The translations under genes and the position numbers were made by a program. The notes under the pieces were generated by a model that saw only the letters and a list, made by a program, of their open reading frames with translations, searched no databases and was not told the DNA's origin. DNA of 52,892 nucleotides from Rhodopseudomonas_A sp036404135 (GTDB lineage: Bacteria; Pseudomonadota; Alphaproteobacteria; Rhizobiales; Xanthobacteraceae): positions 1 to 52,892 of the forward strand of contig NZ_DASWPE010000094.1 of NCBI RefSeq assembly GCF_036404135.1, written 5' to 3'. Position 1 is the stretch's first letter. Each line of letters starts with the position of its first letter. Positions 20,754-27,719 of the stretch are shown here, in pieces.

Positions 20754-21023
20754 TTGGAGCGCCAGCGTCTCGACAAATGGCTGTGGCATGCGCGGGTGGT
20801 CAAAGCCCGCAGCAGCGCCGCTGCGCTGGTCGAAGCCGGTCACGTTCGCGTCAATGGCGGCCGGCAGACCTCGCCGGGGCATCCGCTCAAGCTCGGCGAC
20901 GTGCTGACCGTCAGTCTCGACCGCACCGTGCGACTGCTCAAGGTGACGGCATTCTCCGAGCGTCGCGGCGACGCCGCGGCGGCTACTGGACTATATACCG
21001 ACCCGCAAAAGCCCGAAGACTAG
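20754..21023 (+). CDS. S4-domain RNA-binding protein (Hsp15/HslR-like)
   Basis: Small RNA-binding protein of 89 residues. The N-terminal S4 domain reads RLDKWLWHARVVKARSSAAALVEAGHVRVNG, then GDVLTVSLDRTVRLLKV, typical of the HslR family that binds stalled 50S subunits. The only start that keeps the domain intact is the TTG at 20754, because an in-frame stop lies 15 bp upstream at 20739. It begins 53 bp after the helicase stop and probably shares its transcript. Confidence 0.85.
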   Translation: MERQRLDKWLWHARVVKARSSAAALVEAGHVRVNGGRQTSPGHPLKLGDVLTVSLDRTVRLLKVTAFSERRGDAAAATGLYTDPQKPED

Positions 21024-21095
21024 GCATCTACTCTTGCAGCAGCGCGGCGCCTGCGGTAGGCCAACACTCAAAATTGGACTGCTCCGGAGCGTTGG

Positions 21096-21434
21096 ATGAC
21101 TTACGTCGTCACTGAAGCCTGCATCAAATGCAAATACACCGACTGCGTCGAGGTCTGCCCCGTGGATTGCTTCTACGAGGGTGACAACATGCTGGTCATC
21201 CATCCCGACGAGTGCATCGACTGCGGCGTTTGCGAGCCCGAATGCCCCGCCGATGCGATCAAGCCGGACACCGAGCCGGGCCTTGAAAAGTGGCTCGAGG
21301 TCAACGCCGAATATTCCAAGACCTGGCCCAACATCACCCAGAAGAAGGATGCGCCGGCCGACGCCAAGGAATTCGAGAGCGTCGACGGCAAGTTCGACAA
21401 GTTCTTCTCGGCGGAGCCCGGAACCGGCGATTGA
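21096..21434 (+). CDS. fdxA: Seven-iron ferredoxin FdxA
   Basis: Electron carrier with one [3Fe-4S] and one [4Fe-4S] cluster. Cysteines sit at 9, 12, 17, 21, 25, 40, 43, 46 and 50 in the 112-residue protein, and the C-terminal extension (residues 60-112) is usual for the alphaproteobacterial type. The ATG at 21096 begins MTYVVTEACIKCKYTDC. It follows the S4 gene by 72 bp. Downstream, TCCCGCC/GGCGGGA (21507-21528) could form a hairpin, but without a T tract it is a weak terminator candidate. Confidence 0.95.
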   Translation: MTYVVTEACIKCKYTDCVEVCPVDCFYEGDNMLVIHPDECIDCGVCEPECPADAIKPDTEPGLEKWLEVNAEYSKTWPNITQKKDAPADAKEFESVDGKFDKFFSAEPGTGD

Positions 21435-21553
21435 TAATCGAGCCGGCGCCACTTTTGCGGTGCCATCGAACCATTATTATTCGACGAACTTAACCCTGTT
21501 CGATGATCCCGCCGACGGGTTGGCGGGACGATGTCATGATTTCGCATAAATCA

Positions 21554-21581
21554 TTGATTTTTGCGAGAAATGTGCTATTTT
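21554..21581 (+). promoter_or_regulatory. Candidate promoter of carD
   Basis: -35 TTGATT (21554-21559) and -10 TATTTT (21576-21581) with a 16-base spacer in an AT-rich island between fdxA and carD. A transcript would start near 21588. This argues against the ATG at 21561 being the carD start, although that ATG is in frame. Confidence 0.5.
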
Positions 21582-21878
21582 AGGCACATTCATGAGCAGA
21601 ACCCGGTCACGACCGTTTTTGTGCATCAGGAGTCCTGCGCAACATCGAACAGGGGCGTGGCCGTCCACGCGCAGGCTGTGTCACAGAAAACGCGTAAAAA
21701 GAGTGTTTCCAAGGGTGTGAAAAAAGCCGCTGCGGCCAGCCGTAGTGCGACGAAGACTCGTTCCCGGACTTCTGCCCGGGTCGCCGCCAAGGATTCGAAC
21801 AAGGCTTCCGCCAAGGCTTCCAAGTCGTCAAGTTCCAAGACGGCGGCAGCCAAGTCCCCCAAAAACAAAAGAAGTGCA

Positions 21879-22655
21879 ATGCCAAAAACGACTGCGAAAA
21901 CCTCCGTGAAGCCGACCGCCGCCGCGGCCAAAACCGCCTCCAAGGCGGCCGCCAAGCCGGAGTCTGCCAAGCCGTCCGTCGTTGCCGCCAAGCCGGTTGC
22001 AGCCGCTGCGAAGCCGGCCGCCAAGCCGGCGGCTGCCGCCCCGCGCGTGGAGGAGGCCAAGAAGCCTTTGACGCAGCGTCAGGGTTTCAAGACCAACGAA
22101 TTCGTGGTCTATCCGGCGCACGGCGTCGGTCAGATTCTGGCGATCGAGGAGCAGGAAATCGCAGGCGCCAAGCTTGAGCTGTTCGTGATCAACTTCATGA
22201 AGGACAAGATGACTTTGCGGGTGCCGACCGCCAAGGTCGGCAATGTCGGCATGCGCAAGCTGTCGGAGCCGGCACTGGTGAAGCGGGCGCTGGAGACGCT
22301 GAAGGGCCGCGCCCGGGTCAAGCGCACGATGTGGTCGCGCCGCGCCCAGGAATACGAAGCCAAGATCAATTCCGGCGATATCGTCGCGATCGCCGAGGTG
22401 GTGCGCGATCTGTATCGCTCCGATTCGCAGCCGGAGCAGTCCTACAGCGAACGCCAGCTCTATGAAGCGGCGCTGGACCGGCTGTCGCGCGAAATCGCCG
22501 TGGTGCAGCACGTCACCGAAACCGAGGCGGTCAAGGAAGTCGAAGGCCAGCTCGCCAAGAGCCCGCGCCGCGGCGCCAAGACCGAGGTGGAAGCCGACGC
22601 CGATGCGGAAGCCGAGACCGATGGCGACGACGTCGCCGCGGACGAGGCGGCATAA
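21879..22655 (+). CDS. carD: CarD/CdnL family RNA-polymerase-binding regulator
   Basis: Transcription regulator that binds the RNA polymerase beta subunit and stabilises open promoter complexes. From the ATG at 21879 it has 258 residues: a Lys/Ala/Pro-rich N-terminus of about 65, then the CarD_CdnL domain (FKTNEFVVYPAHGVGQILAIEEQ, FVINFMKDKMTLRVP) and the helical C-terminal domain (WSRRAQEYEAKINSGDIVAIAEVVRDL), then an acidic Ala/Asp tail. The frame is open upstream to 21561 and stays Lys/Ser/Ala-rich from about 21690, so a GTG start at 21657 or 21678 would give a protein 67-74 residues longer. No start has a good ribosome-binding site. A terminator follows. Confidence 0.88.
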   Translation: MPKTTAKTSVKPTAAAAKTASKAAAKPESAKPSVVAAKPVAAAAKPAAKPAAAAPRVEEAKKPLTQRQGFKTNEFVVYPAHGVGQILAIEEQEIAGAKLELFVINFMKDKMTLRVPTAKVGNVGMRKLSEPALVKRALETLKGRARVKRTMWSRRAQEYEAKINSGDIVAIAEVVRDLYRSDSQPEQSYSERQLYEAALDRLSREIAVVQHVTETEAVKEVEGQLAKSPRRGAKTEVEADADAEAETDGDDVAADEAA

Positions 22656-22688
22656 GCCCACGCTTCGGACGATCCGTTCAATCAGCAA

Positions 22689-22714
22689 AGCCCGACCGCA
22701 AGGCCGGGCTTTTT
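22689..22714 (+). terminator. Rho-independent terminator of carD
   Basis: AGCCCGACC (22689-22697), GCAA loop, GGCCGGGCT (22702-22710), then a T run to 22714. One G-T pair interrupts the 9-bp stem. It begins 34 bp after the carD stop and lies just before the convergent end of the M48 protease gene. Confidence 0.85.
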
Positions 22715-22760
22715 GCTGCGTGCGTCGTTGTTTGCTGCGTCGGTGGCGGTGTCGAACCGC

Positions 22761-24248
22761 TCAATCCACCACGATCTTGACGCGGTCGCGCACCTTGACC
22801 TCGGCATGGGCGTCGAGGCCGTTGAGTACGCGAAATCGCTCCACCGGCTTGTCGACGCCGGACATCCGGTGCGACAGCGATTCCACGGTGTCGCCGGGCT
22901 GTGCGGTGATGATCTTGATGCGCAGCGGCCGCGCCGCCTGGATTTCTTCCAGCGTCAGCCGGCGGAACGAGCCCACCGTCTCCCGCGCGTTGCGTTCGCT
23001 CTCGGTGGTCTTCTGCTTGGCGGCGAAGATGAAGCGGTAGACGTCGCTGCCGAACCGTAGCGCATAGACCCGGAATTGCCACTGATCGCCATGCGCGGTC
23101 GCCGCCGCCGCCGGCAGTCCGTTGATGGTCATCTCCTCGGTCGAGGCCTTCTCGACATTCTCCATCCAGCCGGAATTGAGATAGTCCGCCAGCGTCTGCT
23201 CGGAGGCGACCCGCACCACGTCGAAGCGCATCGCCTGGTTGCCGCCCTCGCGTACCCCGATCACCGCCTGCGCGGTGTTGTCGAGCGTGAACGCCTCCGG
23301 CGCAGTGAAGGTGAAGCCGAGCTTGGGATGCAGGAAGCGGCGGCCGCGCACGAAGCCCTCGCTGGGATCCTCGCCATAGACCATGCCGTCGATGGTGGCG
23401 AGATAGCTCTCGCGGTCGCGCTCGCCGCCGTCGGGCGAGGAATATTGCCGGGCATTGGCCTGCGCGTTCTGCACCCGCTCCGGCGTCGCCGGATGCGACG
23501 ACAGAAAGTCCTGCGAGCGCGGGTCGGCCGCGGCGCGGCTCGCCTTCAGCGCGGCGTTGCGCTCCATCGCGGTGAGAAACCGCGCCGCGCCATAGGGATC
23601 GAATTGCGCCCGCGCCGAAATCCCGACGCCGATGCCGTCGGCCTCGAATTCCTGCGCCCGCGAGAAGCTCGCCATCGTCAGCTTGGTCTTGGCCAGCGCC
23701 AGCGCGGTGAGGTCGGGATCGTTGCCCATGTCGGTGACGACGCGGGTGACGATCGCGGCCTGCCGCGCTTGGTCCTCGCGGATCGAGGCGTGCTTGGCCA
23801 ACACATGCGCCATCTCGTGCGACAGCACCGACGACAATTCCGAGGTGTCGCTGGCCAGCGCGATCAGGCCGCGGGTGACGTAGAGCTGGCCGGTCGGCAG
23901 CGCGAAGGCGTTGACCGCGCCGGAATTCAGGATCGTCACCTTGTAGGACAGGTCCGGGCGATCCGACGCCGCCACCAGCCGCTCCACCGTCTTGGTGATC
24001 AGAGCTTCCAGCTTGGGGTCGTCATAGGCGCCGCCATAAGACGACAGGATGCGCTCGTGCTCGCGCTCCGCGGCCGGATTTGGCTGGGCCGGCCGCGGCG
24101 GTTTGGCGGGGCTGCTCGGCTGCAGCGTCGCCGTCTGGAAGCGGCCGGCATCGCCGCAGCCGCTGAGCAGCAGCCCAGCGCACAGCACGGCCGACGCAGC
24201 CCAAAGGCCGCGGCTCAAGCCTGTTTTGCGCTGTCGCACAGCCGTCAC
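22761..24248 (-). CDS. M48-family metalloprotease lipoprotein with LysM-like C-terminus
   Basis: Envelope zinc protease of 495 residues. From the GTG at 24248 the N-terminus has a hydrophobic stretch ending in a lipobox LLLSGC (Cys31), so it is probably a lipoprotein. The M48 domain has HEMAH (144-148) and the third zinc ligand Glu202 in EFEADG, followed by DFLSSHPATPERVQNA. The last 50 residues (ITAQPGDTVESLSHRMSG...RFRVLNGL) resemble a LysM domain. This is the BepA/YfgC-like type, involved in outer-membrane protein quality control in other bacteria. The frame extends upstream to 24395, but the lipobox position favours the GTG. Confidence 0.88.
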   Translation of the reverse strand: MTAVRQRKTGLSRGLWAASAVLCAGLLLSGCGDAGRFQTATLQPSSPAKPPRPAQPNPAAEREHERILSSYGGAYDDPKLEALITKTVERLVAASDRPDLSYKVTILNSGAVNAFALPTGQLYVTRGLIALASDTSELSSVLSHEMAHVLAKHASIREDQARQAAIVTRVVTDMGNDPDLTALALAKTKLTMASFSRAQEFEADGIGVGISARAQFDPYGAARFLTAMERNAALKASRAAADPRSQDFLSSHPATPERVQNAQANARQYSSPDGGERDRESYLATIDGMVYGEDPSEGFVRGRRFLHPKLGFTFTAPEAFTLDNTAQAVIGVREGGNQAMRFDVVRVASEQTLADYLNSGWMENVEKASTEEMTINGLPAAAATAHGDQWQFRVYALRFGSDVYRFIFAAKQKTTESERNARETVGSFRRLTLEEIQAARPLRIKIITAQPGDTVESLSHRMSGVDKPVERFRVLNGLDAHAEVKVRDRVKIVVD

Positions 24249-24409
24249 GTCGTCTCTTTCTCCGGCAGCTTTCGTCGTTGAGCCCAGAGGCCCGCACCGC
24301 GCGAGTTTCGGAGCCGATCCGACCTCAGCAGATCTTAGAGTCCTCGCGGCATCGGCTTGGACAAGGTGTCGGCCAATCGCGAAACGCAAACCCACGCCTG
24401 AACCACCCG

Positions 24410-25186
24410 CTAGCCGTCGTCGCGCAGCTGGATTTGTCCCGCCCCGATCATCTCGATCCGCGGCCCGCGCCGCTTCTCGACCCAGCCGCGGACCAGAATT
24501 CGTCGCCCCTCGAACGACTTAGGCGGTGTCCCCAGCGTCTCCAAAGCGGCCGCCATGCGCCTTGAAATAGTCACGGCAAAGTCGCGTGTCCAGCGCTGCC
24601 CGAAATTCAGATAGATCATTGCCCCAGCGTCGCGGACCGACAGCACCCGGCCCTCGACCAGTGCGAAACGCCCCACGCCGGACAAGATATCGCCCGGATT
24701 TTCCGCGTTTTTTATGGCGGCGGGTTCCGCCCATAGCCCGCGCCTCGCGCGGCGGGCCTGCGCCTCGGCGAGGCTGAGCTCAGTGCGGCAGTCCGGATCG
24801 GCGATATCGCCGGCGCTGACCGCTTCGCCGGCCGCAAGTAATTGCGCCTGCAGCGAAACCGCCTCGCCCTCGCGAAACACCAGGGCCGGCTGCCGGCCGT
24901 AACGATCGGGCGAATCGCTGTCGCCGTGCAGCGTGATATCGCGCTGCGCGATCAACGCGGTGAGGGCCGCGACGGCGTGCTGCCGCCGCTCCGGAAAAAC
25001 CTCGATGCCGGACAGCCGCACGTCGCGGCCGTCCTGCAGCCGCAAGCTGCGGGCGTCGATCACCGCGGCGACGCGGCCCTCGCCCTGCGGCGGCAACCGG
25101 CAGCCTTCGGCCAGCGCAAAATCCGCCCCGAAAAACATGCGGCAAACCAGTGGCAACACCCAACAGAGCTGACGACCCGCGCTCAT
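24410..25186 (-). CDS. Exported staphylococcal-nuclease-like (thermonuclease family) protein
   Basis: 258-residue protein with a hydrophobic N-terminus (CWVLPLVCRMFFGADFALAEG) that acts as a signal peptide, then an SNase-like fold: GRVAAVIDARSLRLQDGRDVRLSGIEVFPE, DRYGRQPALVF and the helix EAVSLQAQLLAAGEA...AEAQARRARRGLWAE. Residues equivalent to the nuclease catalytic Arg, Glu and Arg can be placed at R57, E66 and R98, so activity is possible. The C-terminal half (about 165-258, FALVEGRVLSVRDAG...MIYLNFGQRW) looks like a second OB-type domain. The start may be ATG 25186 or GTG 25189. Confidence 0.75.
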   Translation of the reverse strand: MSAGRQLCWVLPLVCRMFFGADFALAEGCRLPPQGEGRVAAVIDARSLRLQDGRDVRLSGIEVFPERRQHAVAALTALIAQRDITLHGDSDSPDRYGRQPALVFREGEAVSLQAQLLAAGEAVSAGDIADPDCRTELSLAEAQARRARRGLWAEPAAIKNAENPGDILSGVGRFALVEGRVLSVRDAGAMIYLNFGQRWTRDFAVTISRRMAAALETLGTPPKSFEGRRILVRGWVEKRRGPRIEMIGAGQIQLRDDG

Positions 25187-25285
25187 CACCCGCCCGTTGT
25201 CCCTTTCGGAGTATCAAGACGCCGACCGCGCGACGCGGCGATCGATTCGTCCCCCGGGAGTCCTCGGCTCGGCATCGCCCGATCC

Positions 25286-26089
25286 TCAGCGCCCCTTGAA
25301 ATGCGCCAGCCGCCGCTCCTCGGTGGCGCGCACGCCTTCGCGGAAATCCTCGGTGGCGCACAGCCTGGTCTGCTCGGCGAGTTCGTGATGGGTCGCCGCC
25401 AGCACCCGTTCGGCGAGACCTGCACGCATTGTCGCCCTGGTCGACAACAGTCCGAGCGGCGAGCATTCGGCGATCTCGCGCGCCAGCTTCAGCGCCGCGC
25501 CGCGCAATTCGTCGTGGGGCACCAGCATATTGGCCAGCCCCAAGGCGTAGGCCTCCTCGCCGGTGACGCGGCGGCTGGTGTAGAACATCAGCTCGGCATT
25601 GTTGCGGCCGATCAGTTCCGGCAACGTCACCGTCAGTCCGAAGCCGGGATGAAAACCGAGCTTGGTGAAGTTGGCGGAGAACCGCGCCTCCGGACAGGTG
25701 ACGCGAAAATCCGCCGCCAGCGCCAGGCCGAGCCCGCCGCCGATCGCGGCGGCGTGCACCGCGGCGACGATCGGCTTCTTGTTGCGGAAAATCCGCACCG
25801 CCTCGATGTAGAGGTGGCCGATCTTGCCGAGCCCCGAGGCCGGGTCGGACTGCTCGCTGGCATCGATCGGGGTGCGCGACGGATCGCCGAAATTCGCGCC
25901 GGCGCAGAACGCCTTGCCCTGCGCCGCCAGCACCACGGCGCGGGCGTAGGGATCGTGGTCGATCTCGGTCAGCGCGTCGGCGATCTGGTCGATCAACGAG
26001 ATGTCGAAGTAGTTCAACGGCGGCCGCTGCAATTCGATGATGGTGACGTGGCCGGCTTTTTCGACGCCGATGTCTGCATAGCTGGTCAT
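25286..26089 (-). CDS. Crotonase (enoyl-CoA hydratase/isomerase) family protein
   Basis: CoA-thioester enzyme of 267 residues. The crotonase fold is clear: RAVVLAAQGKAFCAGANF, AAIGGGLGLALAADFRV (oxyanion hole) and RRVTGEEAYALGLANMLVP. The first catalytic glutamate of classical hydratases (P-E-I-x-L-G context) is replaced: the equivalent segment is ANFTKLGFHPGFG. Only the second acidic position (NNAELM) remains, so simple hydration of enoyl-CoA is doubtful and isomerase or hydrolase activity is possible. The ATG at 26089 has a GAGGA site. It is divergent from a short-chain dehydrogenase, which fits a shared fatty or aromatic acid pathway. Confidence 0.85.
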   Translation of the reverse strand: MTSYADIGVEKAGHVTIIELQRPPLNYFDISLIDQIADALTEIDHDPYARAVVLAAQGKAFCAGANFGDPSRTPIDASEQSDPASGLGKIGHLYIEAVRIFRNKKPIVAAVHAAAIGGGLGLALAADFRVTCPEARFSANFTKLGFHPGFGLTVTLPELIGRNNAELMFYTSRRVTGEEAYALGLANMLVPHDELRGAALKLAREIAECSPLGLLSTRATMRAGLAERVLAATHHELAEQTRLCATEDFREGVRATEERRLAHFKGR

Positions 26090-26409
26090 GATGTCCTCGC
26101 TTGCTCTCGAATCACGGCCGCATCGAACGAGTAGCGGGCGCCGCGATGATTCCGCTTAAACCTCCGGTAGGTGCTTTGGTCGCGTCAGTTGTAGTACCAG
26201 TTTGGTCGGGAAACCGCGGCGTTCGTCAAGCCGGTGTAGTTCAAGACATCGGCACCGCGCACCGCGCCGCTTCGCAGTGGAATACGGCGCTGCGACAACA
26301 GACAGTCGGTTTTTCCGCGTCGCGGAGTTTGGCAAACTTGCTCCGGCGATGGGCCGCGGTAGGATGGGACGCGCTCGCGGTTAGCCGAGCGCGTAACGCG
26401 GGAGCACAG
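26090..26409. other. 320-bp divergent intergenic region
   Basis: Separates the crotonase from the short-chain dehydrogenase and must hold both promoters. TTGT-AGT-ACCA at 26189-26199 is one base from a TGGT-N3-ACCA palindrome of the kind bound by GntR/FadR-type repressors, but no such regulator gene is adjacent. No dispersed repeat is present. Confidence 0.35.
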
Positions 26410-27195
26410 ATGTCGAGCGACGGGTTGAATGTGATCGTGACGGGCTCGGCCTCGGGCCTCGGTGCGGCGACGGCGGGCATCCTGGCGAAAGCCGGCGCGC
26501 GCCTCGTCATCAACTACGCGTCGAGCCAGGGCGCCGCCGAAGCCACCGCCGAAGCCTGCCGCGCCGCCGGCGCCGCCGAGGTCGTGGTGGTGCAGGGCGA
26601 CGTGGCGCGCGATGAGGATTGCAGGAAGATCGTGGCTGCGGCCGCGCCCTGGGGCCGGCTCGACGCGCTGATCAACAACGCCGGGACCACCAAGCACGTC
26701 TCACACGACAATCTCGACGGGCTGTCGGCGGAGGATTTTCAGCGGCTCTATGCGGTGAATACCATCGGGCCGTTCCAGATGATCCGCGCGGCGCGGGCCT
26801 TGCTGGAGGCCTCGGCTAAAGCGTCCGGGACGCCGGCGGCGGTGGTCAACGTGTCCTCGGTGGCCGGCCTCAGCGGCATCGGTTCGTCGGTCGCCTATGT
26901 CGCCAGCAAGGGCGCGCTGAATTCGATGACGCTGTCGCTGGCCCGCGCTTTGGCGCCGCTGATCCGCGTCAACACGGTGTGTCCGGGCTATATCGATACG
27001 CCCTGGTTCACCAAGGGCCGCGGCGCCGCCGCCGCGCAACAGGTGCGCGACATGGTCACGGCAAAGGTGCCGCTGAAGGTGGCCTCAACCGCGCAGGACG
27101 TCGCGGCGCTGGTGTGCTTTCTGGCCACGCCGCAGTCCTGCAACATGACCGGCGAATTAGTCCGGATGGACGCCGGGCTGCATCTGGTGAATTGA
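26410..27195 (+). CDS. Short-chain dehydrogenase/reductase
   Basis: NAD(P)-dependent oxidoreductase of 261 residues. It has the cofactor motif TGSASGLGAATAG near the N-terminus, NNAG at the end of beta-4, and the catalytic Ser-Tyr-Lys in VNVSSVAGLSG and YVASKGAL. The C-terminal VNTVCPGYIDTPWF is typical. The ATG at 26410 has GGAG six bases upstream; the longer frame to 26101 is intergenic. The substrate is unknown; divergence from a crotonase suggests acyl-CoA metabolism. Confidence 0.9.
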   Translation: MSSDGLNVIVTGSASGLGAATAGILAKAGARLVINYASSQGAAEATAEACRAAGAAEVVVVQGDVARDEDCRKIVAAAAPWGRLDALINNAGTTKHVSHDNLDGLSAEDFQRLYAVNTIGPFQMIRAARALLEASAKASGTPAAVVNVSSVAGLSGIGSSVAYVASKGALNSMTLSLARALAPLIRVNTVCPGYIDTPWFTKGRGAAAAQQVRDMVTAKVPLKVASTAQDVAALVCFLATPQSCNMTGELVRMDAGLHLVN

Positions 27196-27282
27196 GCTCG
27201 CCGCGAGCGCGGCGATCTCACCGTCTCAGTTCTGACGATCCCAACGAATCCGACGACCGCCACGAAATCCGGCGCATGAGTT

Positions 27283-27394
27283 CGTCATTGCTTGCGAGCC
27301 GAGGGCGGCGCGGTGCGCCGACCGACAGCGAAGCAATCCAGGGGCTGCGCGTGGAGCCCTGGATTTGCTTCGTCGCAACAGCTCCTCGCAATGA
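27283..27394. repeat. Palindromic dispersed repeat, family B copy 1
   Basis: CGTCATTGC...GCGAAGCAATCCAGGG...CCCTGGATTTGCTTCG...CGCAATGA. The inner arms GAAGCAATCCAGGG and CCCTGGATTTGCTTC pair except for one extra T, and the outer ends GTCATTG/CAATGA also pair. Related copies lie at 37593 and 43021. Confidence 0.8.
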
Positions 27395-27458
27395 TGCTGT
27401 GAATGCCGCTGCGGGAACCGCGGTCGGGCGCGCGCCGCGGTGCTGCATTTTCCGCAGG

Positions 27459-27663
27459 TCCGCCTTCATCCGACCTCAACCATCCGCGACGTCAGGTGCC
27501 CTCGCGGCAGGCCCGGGCGGCGCCCGGGCGTTGACCGGCGGCCCGGCTTGCGGCCTTTATAGCGTTTTCGAGCGAAGTGGCTCCCGGTTCGCGTGAAGAA
27601 AACGCGTCAAAATAACAATCCAGGGCTCCTGGTTCTGATTCCATCAGAACCGGAATAGCTCTG
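27459..27663 (+). repeat. Composite dispersed repeat, family A copy 2 with ~100-bp extension
   Basis: The first part (27459-27557, TCCGCCTTCATCCGACCTCA...) and the second part (27558-27663, family A core) match the inverse of 37338-37537 almost base for base; in the first 100 bases I count about three differences. The core ends in a perfect hairpin GGTTCTGAT-TCC-ATCAGAACC. It lies 57 bp upstream of the start of the soluble hybrid kinase. Confidence 0.85.
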
Positions 27664-27719
27664 GGAACCGGCGATCTGTGCTACCGTGCGAGCTCGCTCC
27701 CCGAGAGGACCAGATCGGA

